Origin: UBA5109 sp038148755
GTDB taxonomy: Bacteria > Pseudomonadota > Gammaproteobacteria > Pseudomonadales > Pseudohongiellaceae
Reading direction: 5' to 3'
Assembly (NCBI GenBank): GCA_038148755.1
Contig: JAYQWA010000001.1
Coordinates: 124,001 to 188,000, forward strand
DNA length: 64,000 nucleotides
Under the pieces are notes generated by a model that saw only the letters and a program-made list of their open reading frames with translations, did no database searches and was not told the origin of the DNA. The position numbers and the translations under genes were made by a program. Shown here in pieces: positions 42,695 through 51,845 of the stretch; the first letter of the stretch is position 1; each line of letters starts with the position of its first letter.

Positions 42695-45475
42695 TTGTCA
42701 GGCTTTGCAAATTTGCGCTATTTCAACGTATTTTTATCCTTCCTTTCTGTGCTGGCCTTGCCGGCATTTGCCCAAAATCAAACGCAGATAAGCCTTGAAA
42801 TGATTGAACATCTGGCAAACTTTGAGCTGGATGAACTGAGCAACCCGCAAATCAAGTCTGATGCCATCCCGCCGGTTTTCAGTACAGCTGAAAATCCTCA
42901 CCGCATGTTAATTATTCCTGTTTCTTATGCAGATAAAGGCTTTGACCGTTACCTGGGTGAAGCTGAGGCGGACAGTAAAAATCAGGCTTACTTTACTGAA
43001 CTGCTGTTTGATGACGATTTGCAAAACCCTGAGCCGGGAACCTTGACTCACTATTACTACCACCAGTCGAAAGGGAAGTTTCTGGTAAGCGGGGAAATAT
43101 TCCCGATGGTTACCGTCGATCAGCCGTCAGATTATTACGGCAAGCCGGTGCAAAACTCGGATGGACAATGGCGTAACGATTCCAGGGCAGAAATTCTGGT
43201 GGAAGATGTTTTGTTACAGGCTTACCGGCAGCAGCCGGATTTCCCCTGGGAAGAATTTGATGTCTGGGATCCAATGGACTATGACGGCGACGGCGTTTAC
43301 AACGAGCGGGATGGTTACATAGACCACTTTGTGCTGGTGTTTGCTGGCAAAGGACAATCGTCCTGTCAAAGCCTGTTTAGCCTGAATCAGAAGTTTACGC
43401 CTAATGCTCCCAGTGATTTATATGATTCATTGAGTCCCGAGGAACAGGAATGTGCGCAGCGTATCTGGCCACATCGTTTCTCTCTGACCAAAAATAACGG
43501 TAAAGGCCCGGAGGTGGAGGGGTTTGTTAATCGCCGGGGTGGTGTTGAGTTAAAAGAGGGCCTGTGGGTTTATGACTACAACATGCAGTCTGAATACACG
43601 GAAGTGTCTACTTTTATACATGAGTTTGGTCATTCCATAGGATTGCCGGATGTTTATGCTAGACAAACCAGCAATTCCACGGCTTCGTGGGAAGTCATGA
43701 GTTCAACGGCAAGCCCGGTTCCACAGGAAATGAGCATTTGGTCAAGGATGGTACTTGGCTGGGCCAGGCCTTGTGTCATTGAACCGACAATGACAGGTGG
43801 CAGCAAAGTGCAGTCAGTTTACTTAAAAACCATGAATGACTGGGATGGCGAGTCGGACACGAATCCTGCAGGAGTTTGCGATGCGGCAATGGTGATACTG
43901 CCGCCGAAAATTAGGGAATTAAGAATGGGCCCCCTGGCACCGAATAATGGCTCACAAGCAGCCTATACGGGGCAGGGCAATGATCTGAACCATTATCTTT
44001 CGAGGCGATTTGATCTGAGTGATGCAGGGGAGCAGGCGCTGGCAATGGAGCTGGATGCCTGGTTTACCATTGAGGCTGATTGGGATTATCTATATGTAGA
44101 GGCATCAATTGACGGGGAAAACTATCAACGCTTGATGCCGCTTGACAAAAATGACCCTGCTGACAACAATAGTGTCATGCCTTCGCAGCGCGGACATGAT
44201 GGTTTTGGCACGATTCCCGGATTTACCGGCCGCAGTGGTGATCTGGATGGCGATGGCAAAGTTGAAAGCACTGAAGGCTGCCAACCGGATCAGGATGTGG
44301 CTCTGGCTGAGGAACGTGTAGGTGAAGATAGCGTTGACCCTTGTTCTATTCCGCAGTGGATACATGCGGCTTTTGATTTAAGTTCTTATGCTGGTGAGGA
44401 ATCCCTCGAAATTCGCTTCCACTACTTTGCCGATATGGCAGCAGTTGAAGACGGCGCGCTCATTGATAATGTTGAAATTCCAGCCTTGGGTTTCAAGGAT
44501 GATTTTGAGGCACCGACTTTTCAGGGTTGGCGAGTAGATGGTTTTTCTCTGAGCAGCGGATCACATGATCTGGCCGTGCCACATTTTTATTTATTGGAAT
44601 ACCGTGACCCCTATAAGGAGTTTGCCTCAACTTATAATTATGATTCTGCTTTGGCTCAGCCAGGTTTCTCCTTTTACCGTAATGCAGAAACGGATGAGCT
44701 GGAAGCGGCTGATTTTGCCTATCGTCCCGGCGTTTTACTTTGGTACTACAACGGCTCTTATTTATGGAGTCAAAATGAACCGGCACAGTTCGGCCCAGGC
44801 AATGGCTTCCTTTTGTTAGTGGATTCCACGCCACAGGAATTTGAGTTGCCAATGGTTCCGGAAAATTACTTTAAAGAAGAAGATGGCTGGCGCTTTTATG
44901 AATTTAATGATGATGCTCAACCCATGTTGAGACAGTCATATCTCGATGTTATGTGTTTTCAGCGTCAGGAGTCTTATTTCCCGGTCGATCTTAATAGTGC
45001 TGATCGAAATTATTGTGACAGTGAAACACCGGCGGGAGAAAGTTTAAACTGGCAGGGCAGACCTCTTCGTTACAGTTTTACCTTGATTAATGAAGTGTTG
45101 CCAGGAGCGGATCGTCAGGCATATAAATCAATGAGCTCACTGTATGATATTCGCCTGGGCAGAGATGGGCTTTCCTATCGGCTTTATGATCGGGTCTTAA
45201 GAAATGTCCACTCTGGTGATGCGCCATTTTCATTGGAAAATTTTGCTGAAGGAATACGAATTTTTAGAATTGAAGATGATACACTCGTTCTCGACAGAGT
45301 TTCACCGTTTGTTGGTGTAAGCAGTTTTAGTGATAGCAACTCATATATGAATCCTAAACTGCAATTTGGAAGTGCCAATATTCCTGATGAAGGTTTAAAT
45401 TTCCAGTTGGCTTTGCCAGATGCTTCGGCGCCTGCTGCGGCTGAGGTAAAGGTTTATTTCTCCTGGGAACGTTAA
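42695..45475 (+). CDS. Secreted M6-type (immune inhibitor A-like) metalloprotease
   Basis: A 926-residue exported zinc protease. The frame starts at TTG 42695 (TTG 42713 is an alternative) because only these give the signal peptide ending LPAFAQ; the first ATG lies beyond it. The zinc motif HEFGHSIGLPDVY (HExxH, near residue 310) and a conserved downstream VMSSTA match the M6 family. Asp-rich loops, DYDGDGVYNERDGY near 195 and DLDGDGKVESTEG near 515, look like calcium sites. The downstream region has beta-rich segments similar to the C-terminus of immune inhibitor A, which degrades host proteins. It probably digests external protein. Confidence 0.85.
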   Translation: MSGFANLRYFNVFLSFLSVLALPAFAQNQTQISLEMIEHLANFELDELSNPQIKSDAIPPVFSTAENPHRMLIIPVSYADKGFDRYLGEAEADSKNQAYFTELLFDDDLQNPEPGTLTHYYYHQSKGKFLVSGEIFPMVTVDQPSDYYGKPVQNSDGQWRNDSRAEILVEDVLLQAYRQQPDFPWEEFDVWDPMDYDGDGVYNERDGYIDHFVLVFAGKGQSSCQSLFSLNQKFTPNAPSDLYDSLSPEEQECAQRIWPHRFSLTKNNGKGPEVEGFVNRRGGVELKEGLWVYDYNMQSEYTEVSTFIHEFGHSIGLPDVYARQTSNSTASWEVMSSTASPVPQEMSIWSRMVLGWARPCVIEPTMTGGSKVQSVYLKTMNDWDGESDTNPAGVCDAAMVILPPKIRELRMGPLAPNNGSQAAYTGQGNDLNHYLSRRFDLSDAGEQALAMELDAWFTIEADWDYLYVEASIDGENYQRLMPLDKNDPADNNSVMPSQRGHDGFGTIPGFTGRSGDLDGDGKVESTEGCQPDQDVALAEERVGEDSVDPCSIPQWIHAAFDLSSYAGEESLEIRFHYFADMAAVEDGALIDNVEIPALGFKDDFEAPTFQGWRVDGFSLSSGSHDLAVPHFYLLEYRDPYKEFASTYNYDSALAQPGFSFYRNAETDELEAADFAYRPGVLLWYYNGSYLWSQNEPAQFGPGNGFLLLVDSTPQEFELPMVPENYFKEEDGWRFYEFNDDAQPMLRQSYLDVMCFQRQESYFPVDLNSADRNYCDSETPAGESLNWQGRPLRYSFTLINEVLPGADRQAYKSMSSLYDIRLGRDGLSYRLYDRVLRNVHSGDAPFSLENFAEGIRIFRIEDDTLVLDRVSPFVGVSSFSDSNSYMNPKLQFGSANIPDEGLNFQLALPDASAPAAAEVKVYFSWER

Positions 45476-45594
45476 TCAGCGAAGTAAAGATTACCTTGCC
45501 TGAATTTGCTATTTTTCAGGTAGTGTTCGTTTATTTTGCATTGAAAATGCTGGATAGTGCTTAATTACGCTAATAAAAATTTGGAAGCATTAAA

Positions 45595-46704
45595 TTGAAT
45601 TTAAAACATACTCCTCTATATAACTTGCACGAAGAGCTCGGCGCCAAATTAGTCCCTTTTGCTGGCTATGCCATGCCTGTTTCCTACCCTCTGGGAATAA
45701 TCAAAGAGCATCAACACACACGAGAACAGGCGGGTCTATTTGATGTTTCTCACATGGGACAGCTCATGATTTCCGGTCCCGGGGTTGTTGCTGCATTGGA
45801 AAAACTGGTGCCGGTTGATCTGGAATCTCTGGCGATTAATCAACAAAGCTATGCCTTGTTTACCAATGAAAATGGTGGCGTGATAGATGATCTGATGATC
45901 ACGAGGCTGGCAGAAAAGAAATTTTTTCTGGTGATCAATGCGGCCTGTAAGGAAAAGGATATCAAGCATCTGCGGGCTAATTTAGAGGGCCTTGATATAC
46001 AGGTGTTGGAAAATCAATCGCTACTGGCTTTACAGGGACCGGCAGCCAAAGATGTGATGGCAAGATATGTTGATAAACTGGATAGTTTTGCTTTTATGCA
46101 GGGAAGGCAGGCAGAGATAGAAGGAATCAACTGCTACATAAACCGTGCCGGATATACCGGTGAAGACGGCTTTGAAATTTCGGTTCCCAGTGCAGAAGCA
46201 GAAACCTTAGCAAGGTTACTGCTGGCAAACAGTGAAGTCGAAGCGGTGGGGTTGGGCGCTAGAGATTCTTTAAGATTGGAATCAGGGCTGTGTTTGTACG
46301 GACACGAACTTAATGAAGATATTACCCCCATCGAAGCCGGGTTAATCTGGAGTATCAGCAAAAGTCGCCGCAGCGGAGGCAGCAAAGAAGGTGGTTTTCT
46401 CGGTTCAGATAAAATTTTGGGACAAATTCAAAACGGGACCTCGGTAAAGCGTGTTGGTCTAAAAATTGATGGCAGGGTTTCAGCACGGGAAGGCGCTGAA
46501 CTTTTATCAGTGAACAATGAAGCAATTGGTGAAGTCAGCAGCGGCGGATATGGCCCAACGGTAGGCTCACCGGTTGCTTTGGCTTTTGTTAAACAAAGTT
46601 TTGCAGAGCCCGGCACAAAATTACAGGCTTTGGTGCGCAATAAATCACTGGACGCTGAAGTCTGCAAGTTGCCTTTTGTGCCACAACGTTATTTTCGTGT
46701 TTGA
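45595..46704 (+). CDS. gcvT: Glycine cleavage system T protein (aminomethyltransferase)
   Basis: Transfers the methylene group from aminomethyl-H protein to tetrahydrofolate. The 369-residue protein starts at TTG 45595 with GGAAG about 8 nt upstream. Conserved elements are KHTPLYNLHEELGAKLVPFAGYAMPV, GLFDVSHMGQ, GGVIDDLMITR (catalytic-loop Asp), YTGEDGFEI and LGARDSLRLESGLCLYGHEL. It is followed 45 nt later by gcvP. The H protein gene, usually next to these, is not in this window. Confidence 0.96.
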   Translation: MNLKHTPLYNLHEELGAKLVPFAGYAMPVSYPLGIIKEHQHTREQAGLFDVSHMGQLMISGPGVVAALEKLVPVDLESLAINQQSYALFTNENGGVIDDLMITRLAEKKFFLVINAACKEKDIKHLRANLEGLDIQVLENQSLLALQGPAAKDVMARYVDKLDSFAFMQGRQAEIEGINCYINRAGYTGEDGFEISVPSAEAETLARLLLANSEVEAVGLGARDSLRLESGLCLYGHELNEDITPIEAGLIWSISKSRRSGGSKEGGFLGSDKILGQIQNGTSVKRVGLKIDGRVSAREGAELLSVNNEAIGEVSSGGYGPTVGSPVALAFVKQSFAEPGTKLQALVRNKSLDAEVCKLPFVPQRYFRV

Positions 46705-46749
46705 AAATAAATTTAGAAAGAGTTTTTCAATAGAGAGTTATTAAAAGAT

Positions 46750-49599
46750 ATGAAGTCATTGTCTGAATTGGAAGTGCACCAAGAGTTTATTGCGCGTCAT
46801 TTAGGTCCTGATAGCGTCGAACAAAAAAATATGCTGAGCCAGCTTGGTTACAGCAACATGGATGAGTTTATTCAGGCTGTTGTTCCAGCATCCATTCGCA
46901 TGAGTCATGCTCTGGATTTAGAAGAAAGTATCAGTGAAGTAGAAGCACTGGATGAGTTAAAAAAACTGGCAAAGCAAAACCAGGTGTTTAAGTCTTATAT
47001 TGGCCAGGGTTATTACAACACACTGACACCAACGGTCATTCTTAGAAATATTCTGGAAAACCCTGCCTGGTATACGGCCTATACGCCATATCAGGCAGAA
47101 ATTTCGCAAGGCAGGCTGGAAGCCCTGTTAAATTTTCAAACTATGGTTTCAGATTTAACTGGCATGGATATCGCCAATGCTTCCTTACTGGATGAAGGTA
47201 CTGCCGCTGCAGAAGCGATGACTTTATGTCAGCGCATGGGCAAATCAAAATCCGAGCTGTTTTTTGTTGATGAAAATTGTTTTCCGCAAACGATTGACGT
47301 TATTCAAACGAGGGCAGAAGCCTTTGGTATTGAAGTTGTTGTTGGGAAACCCGAGCAGGCTTTGGAATACGATTGTTTTGCAATGCTCATTCAGAACCCT
47401 GGTGCCAATGGAGAAATTGTTGATTATTCTGACTTGATTGAACAGGCGCATGAAAAACAGATTCTGGTAACAGTTGCGGCTGACCTGCTTAGCCTTTTAT
47501 TAATTAAGTCACCTGGCGCTATGGGTGCAGATGTAGTTATCGGTTCGAGCCAGCGCTTTGGTGTGCCGCTGGGCTTTGGGGGGCCGCATGCCGCTTTCAT
47601 GGCAACGCGGGAAAGTTTTAAACGCTCCCTGCCGGGCCGGTTGATTGGCGTTTCACAGGATACCCGTGGCAAGCCTGCTTACCGTTTGGCTCTGCAGACC
47701 CGAGAGCAACATATTCGCCGAGAAAAGGCGACCAGTAATATTTGTACGGCCCAGGTTTTACTTGCTGTGATCGCAGGCATGTATGCGGTTTATCATGGGC
47801 CACAGGGTTTGAAAAAAATTGCTGAACGGGTGCAGACTTTAACATCGATTCTGGCAGCGGGTTTACATTACGCAGATGTGAAAATTAAGAATAAATCTTT
47901 TTTCGACACCTTAACGCTGGATACCGGTGACGAAACACAAGCCATTCATAAAAGAGCCCATAAGCATGAAATAAATTTGCGTGTAATTGATGAAACAAGC
48001 CTGGGTATATCGCTTGATGAAACCAGCACAATTGATGACGTCAAAAAACTTTGGAAGCTGTTTAGTGATACAGAGATAGACTCAGCTGAAGCTGAGGCTG
48101 AAGCAAAGCCTGGCATAAAAGATAATATGAGACGTGAAGATGAGGTGCTCGCCCATCCGGTGTTTAACCATCATCATTCTGAAACTGAAATGCTGCGCTA
48201 TATGCGCAAGCTGGCGGATAAGGATATTGCACTGGACAGGGCCATGATTCCGTTGGGCTCATGCACGATGAAACTGAATGCCACCTCGGAAATGATTCCA
48301 ATCACCTGGCCTGAGTTTGGACAGATTCACCCCTTCGTTCCGCTCGAACAGGTGTCAGGTTATTTGCAGATGATTAAAGAGCTGGAAAGCATGCTTTGTA
48401 AGATTACCGGCTATACGGCAATTTCACTGCAACCGAATGCAGGTTCGCAGGGAGAATATGCCGGCTTGCTGGCAATACGGGCCTGGCAACAAGCCAGAGG
48501 TGAAGATCAGCGCAATATATGTCTTATCCCCAGCTCCGCTCACGGCACTAACCCGGCCTCAGCACAAATGTGTGGTATGAAAGTCGTTGTGGTGAAGTGT
48601 GATAAGAATGGCAATGTTGATCTTGACGATCTGAGAGAAAAAGCCGGACAACACAAGGATGATCTGGCGGCTATTATGGTGACCTATCCATCCACACACG
48701 GAGTATTTGAAGAAGGCATTAAAGAGCTTTGTGAGATTGTGCATGACCACGGCGGCCAGGTATACATGGATGGCGCGAACCTGAATGCCATGGTTGGTTT
48801 ATGTCAGCCGGGCAAATTCGGCGGAGACGTTTCACACCTGAATTTACATAAAACTTTTTGTATTCCACATGGCGGAGGTGGTCCGGGTGTAGGGCCGGTA
48901 GGAGTTGCTGCACATTTAGCACCATATCTGCCGGGACACGCCATGTTAGGCAAGCATGAAGTGGGCGCTGTCGCATCGGCGGCCTGGGGCAGTGCAGGCA
49001 TACTGCCAATCACCTGGATGTACATCAAGATGATGGGCGCCAATGGTCTGAAACAGGCCAGTGAAGTCGCCATGCTAAATGCCAATTATATTGCTGATCA
49101 GCTCAAGGATGATTTTCCAGTGTTGTATACCGGCAGTAATGGGCGGATAGCGCATGAATGCATTATTGATGTCCGCCAGATTCAGGATGAGTCGGGTGTT
49201 AGTGTGGATGACATCGCCAAGCGTTTGATTGATTATGGTTTTCATGCGCCGACTATGTCATTTCCTGTGCCGGGTACTCTCATGATTGAGCCGACAGAAA
49301 GTGAGTCGCCAGCCGAACTGGATCGCTTTTGTGCGGCCATGAAACAAATCCGCGCGGAGATCAACAGTATTGCCAAAGGTGAACTACCCAAAGACGACAA
49401 CCCTTTGCATAATGCGCCACATACGGCTGATATGATCTGTACTGATGACTGGCAACATGCCTATAGTCGTGAGTCGGCAGCTTACCCGCTGGCATCCTTA
49501 AGAGATAATAAATACTGGCCGCCGGTCGGACGGGTGGATAATGTTTTTGGTGACAGAAATCTGGTTTGTGCCTGCCCGCCGATGTCTGAGTATGAGTAA
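46750..49599 (+). CDS. gcvP: Glycine dehydrogenase (decarboxylating), P protein
   Basis: PLP enzyme that decarboxylates glycine and loads the H protein lipoyl group. The 949-residue fused form has the N-terminal block RHLGPDSVEQKNML, then SYIGQGYYNT. The C-terminal half contains the PLP lysine in NLHKTFCIPHGGGGPG and GPVGVAAHLAPYLPGH. Length is typical of the homodimeric enzyme. An Ala/Glu-rich insert (SAEAEAEAKPG near residue 445) lies between the halves. It is probably cotranscribed with gcvT; a large hairpin lies 7 nt after its stop. Confidence 0.97.
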   Translation: MKSLSELEVHQEFIARHLGPDSVEQKNMLSQLGYSNMDEFIQAVVPASIRMSHALDLEESISEVEALDELKKLAKQNQVFKSYIGQGYYNTLTPTVILRNILENPAWYTAYTPYQAEISQGRLEALLNFQTMVSDLTGMDIANASLLDEGTAAAEAMTLCQRMGKSKSELFFVDENCFPQTIDVIQTRAEAFGIEVVVGKPEQALEYDCFAMLIQNPGANGEIVDYSDLIEQAHEKQILVTVAADLLSLLLIKSPGAMGADVVIGSSQRFGVPLGFGGPHAAFMATRESFKRSLPGRLIGVSQDTRGKPAYRLALQTREQHIRREKATSNICTAQVLLAVIAGMYAVYHGPQGLKKIAERVQTLTSILAAGLHYADVKIKNKSFFDTLTLDTGDETQAIHKRAHKHEINLRVIDETSLGISLDETSTIDDVKKLWKLFSDTEIDSAEAEAEAKPGIKDNMRREDEVLAHPVFNHHHSETEMLRYMRKLADKDIALDRAMIPLGSCTMKLNATSEMIPITWPEFGQIHPFVPLEQVSGYLQMIKELESMLCKITGYTAISLQPNAGSQGEYAGLLAIRAWQQARGEDQRNICLIPSSAHGTNPASAQMCGMKVVVVKCDKNGNVDLDDLREKAGQHKDDLAAIMVTYPSTHGVFEEGIKELCEIVHDHGGQVYMDGANLNAMVGLCQPGKFGGDVSHLNLHKTFCIPHGGGGPGVGPVGVAAHLAPYLPGHAMLGKHEVGAVASAAWGSAGILPITWMYIKMMGANGLKQASEVAMLNANYIADQLKDDFPVLYTGSNGRIAHECIIDVRQIQDESGVSVDDIAKRLIDYGFHAPTMSFPVPGTLMIEPTESESPAELDRFCAAMKQIRAEINSIAKGELPKDDNPLHNAPHTADMICTDDWQHAYSRESAAYPLASLRDNKYWPPVGRVDNVFGDRNLVCACPPMSEYE

Positions 49600-49605
49600 A
49601 CTGAA

Positions 49606-49646
49606 TTGTGTATCACTTTTTCATGGAGGCAAAAAATGATACACAA
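49606..49646 (+). promoter_or_regulatory. Long hairpin between gcvP and the metallophosphatase
   Basis: TTGTGTATCA and TGATACACAA are perfect 10-bp arms. After one C/A mismatch, TTTTT and AAAAA add five more pairs, leaving a 9-nt loop, CATGGAGGC. No T run follows on either strand, so it is not a standard terminator. The loop contains GGAGG, the ribosome site for the mini-ORF at 49636, so the fold would present or hide that site. Confidence 0.6.
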
Positions 49647-49674
49647 AAGTAAAACGGGCAGAAGATGCGTATAA
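49636..49674 (+). CDS. Candidate 12-residue leader peptide
   Basis: ATG 49636, 6 nt after GGAGG (49625-49629), opens a 12-codon frame ending at TAA 49672-49674. It overlaps the metallophosphatase ATG at 49665 by 10 nt in another frame. The gene behind it has only a weak ribosome site of its own (AGAAG). This geometry fits translational coupling. The peptide shows no attenuator-type codon run, and such a short frame could be accidental. Confidence 0.35.
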   Translation: MIHKSKTGRRCV

Positions 49675-50585
49675 AAATTTCAATTTTTATAATGATCCTG
49701 TTTCCGTTTTCCTGCGGGCAGGCCAGTGAAGTCCTGCAACAGGCAAGCGGCAATGCCAACCGTGTTATTGCCATTGGCGACATCCACTCTGATATAAACG
49801 TTATGAGCCAGGTGTTTCGTCTGGCCGGCGCCACCAATGAAAATGATGAGTGGATTGGCGGGGAACTGACAGTCGTTCAGCTGGGTGATCTGATCGGGCG
49901 CAGTGATGATGAACGTGAGGTGCTGGACTTTATGTTTGCAATCCAGGAGCAGGCAGAACAGCACGGTGGTAGAGTCTATGCCCTGATTGGCAATCATGAA
50001 GTGATGGGCGGTCGGGTTGATAATCAGGCTGTTGGCCGGAATCCGTTTCCCGCTTATGAAGGGTTGCCAGGCTTGAATCTGAATGACCCGCGTCTGGAAC
50101 ATTTACCAAGTTATGAACGTTCACGTGGAGCAGCCTTGATGCCGGGTGGGCCGTATGCGGTACGCATCGCAGAATTTCCAACCGTACTTAAACTGGGAGA
50201 AACCATTTTTGTGCATGGCGGTGTGGTGCCGCGCTGGGCGGAGTACGGGATAGAAAAAATTAATGTTGAAGTAAGCGCATGGTTGAAAGGTGAAACTGAT
50301 GAGCCGGATTCCTCACAGCGTGTTGATGATAGTGATCGCGTGATGTGGGCGCGGCATTTTTCTTCCCAGGTTGATCAGCAGGATTGTCTGATGCTGGAAG
50401 AATCATTGCGCATACTGGGAGCCAAACGCATGATCGTTGCGCACACACGCCACGCTGAAATTACTTCTTACTGTTCTGGAAAATTGTGGGCAACAGACGT
50501 TGGCATGTCACGTGCCTATGGCGGTGATATTCAAATTCTCGAGCTGATCGATGATGAAGTAACCAGGGTTTTAGTGCCAGAGTAA
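49665..50585 (+). CDS. Exported metallophosphatase, Shewanella-like phosphatase type
   Basis: A calcineurin-like phosphoesterase of 306 residues. Metal-binding motifs are GDIHSD (D39, H41), GDLIGRSDDE (D75), GNHEVMGG (N110, H111) and a later VHGGVVPRW histidine, in the order of PPP-like Shewanella-type phosphatases. The N-terminus is hydrophobic (MRIKISIFIMILFPFSCGQ), giving export with a non-canonical lipobox-like PFSC. Phosphoprotein or small phosphoester substrates are both possible. It follows the hairpin and mini-ORF described separately. Confidence 0.88.
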   Translation: MRIKISIFIMILFPFSCGQASEVLQQASGNANRVIAIGDIHSDINVMSQVFRLAGATNENDEWIGGELTVVQLGDLIGRSDDEREVLDFMFAIQEQAEQHGGRVYALIGNHEVMGGRVDNQAVGRNPFPAYEGLPGLNLNDPRLEHLPSYERSRGAALMPGGPYAVRIAEFPTVLKLGETIFVHGGVVPRWAEYGIEKINVEVSAWLKGETDEPDSSQRVDDSDRVMWARHFSSQVDQQDCLMLEESLRILGAKRMIVAHTRHAEITSYCSGKLWATDVGMSRAYGGDIQILELIDDEVTRVLVPE

Positions 50586-50588
50586 GTT

Positions 50589-50912
50589 TTACCCTGATAC
50601 TGTTTTTAAATATTCGACAATGTCCTGTGACTCGGGCATCCAGACATCCTCTTTATTTTCGTCTGTATAACTTATGTGTAAGACAGGGACGGTTGCCCGA
50701 TTACGCGCTGCAATCAGGTCATTAAAATGCTGCCGTTCATAAATATTTCGCATTTCAACATCAAGACCCAGGGCAGCAATTGCTTGTCTGACATAAATAC
50801 AATACGGGCAGATAGGTGTCATATACAGCGCTAGTTTTAGGGTGCTGTTATTTTCGGTATCTTCTTCAGTAAAAGCGGCTGCCAATTCCTGCTCCAGATC
50901 AAAATTGTTCAA
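50589..50912 (-). CDS. Glutaredoxin family protein
   Basis: A 107-residue thioredoxin-fold oxidoreductase with the dithiol motif CPYC (C35, C38, in TPICPYCIYVRQAI), the site for glutathione-dependent disulfide reduction. The TVPVLHI cis-proline loop and the SQDIVEYLK helix complete the glutaredoxin/GST N-terminal pattern. An N-terminal extension of about 25 acidic residues precedes the first strand. It converges with the metallophosphatase (3 nt apart). Confidence 0.92.
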   Translation of the reverse strand: MNNFDLEQELAAAFTEEDTENNSTLKLALYMTPICPYCIYVRQAIAALGLDVEMRNIYERQHFNDLIAARNRATVPVLHISYTDENKEDVWMPESQDIVEYLKTVSG

Positions 50913-50974
50913 GCGAAGTCCTGTTTATGATTATTTGAAAATTACAATTATGGCTTCCAACAAGTGTATAAAGT

Positions 50975-51664
50975 TTAGAGACCTATTCCAAATATTGAGC
51001 CAACCAAAGCGGTAAACAACATAGCCAGAGCTCCCCAAAAAGTGACGCGCAGACTGCCTTTAATTTTGGCGGCACCGCCAGCATGTGCAGCTAATGCTCC
51101 CAGAATGACAAGAAATACCAGGGAGCTGACAGAAACCATGGTTATTAACAGCTCACCACCAAACATCCAGGCAGTTAACAGAGGCAATAAAGCACCAACA
51201 GTAAAAGCCAAAGCAGAAAAGATGGCAGCCTGAATGGGTCTGGCTCTGCCACTTTCGACTATGCCTATTTCATCTCTGGCGTGAGCTGCCAGGGCGTCAT
51301 GTGCCATTAATTGCTCGGCAACAGTGTAGGACAGTTCTTCTTCCAGACCTCGTTCCTGATAGATAGCGGCAAGTTCCTGTGTTTCAAACTCAGGATTGTC
51401 ATCCAATGATTGTTGTTCCTGTGCCAGATCTGCTGATTCGGTGTCGGCCTGTGAACTGACCGAAACATATTCACCAGCTGCCATTGACATGGCCCCGGCA
51501 ACCAGCCCGGCAAGGCCACTGAGCAGTATGTAATCCTGAGCAACGTTGGCGGCAGCAACACCGATAATCAAACTGGCAGTGGAAACTATGCCATCGTTTG
51601 CACCCAGGACGGCGGCTCTTAACCAACCGGTGCGATGAGATTTATGGGCTTCATGGTAAGTCAT
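50975..51664 (-). CDS. VIT1/CCC1 family membrane transporter
   Basis: A 229-residue protein of the vacuolar iron transporter family. The N-terminal motif RAAVLGANDGIVSTASLIIGV is diagnostic, followed by AGAMSMAAGEYVSVSSQADTE, an acidic cytoplasmic region (about 80-140, rich in Glu) that may bind metal, and three C-terminal helices. Five helices in total fit VIT1-like Fe2+/Mn2+ transporters. The predicted role is metal efflux or sequestration across the inner membrane; the ion is not determined. Confidence 0.93.
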   Translation of the reverse strand: MTYHEAHKSHRTGWLRAAVLGANDGIVSTASLIIGVAAANVAQDYILLSGLAGLVAGAMSMAAGEYVSVSSQADTESADLAQEQQSLDDNPEFETQELAAIYQERGLEEELSYTVAEQLMAHDALAAHARDEIGIVESGRARPIQAAIFSALAFTVGALLPLLTAWMFGGELLITMVSVSSLVFLVILGALAAHAGGAAKIKGSLRVTFWGALAMLFTALVGSIFGIGL

Positions 51665-51845
51665 ACGGTCAAAGGATAAAGTAAATCAGGACAGGTGTCA
51701 GAGGAAATTTTTTATTCTGGCAGCGCGAATAAAATAAGGATCAATTAAGGAAACTGCTTATTTTTTATAAGCAGGGATTCTATCTATCACGCAAGTCCTT
51801 ATACTCCAGCTTTTTCCATGCGCCACATTTAAGAGACGTTATAAA

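Noticed and set aside
49606..49646. Hairpin as a terminator for gcvP
   Set aside because: No T run follows the stem on either strand; a regulatory fold is more consistent.
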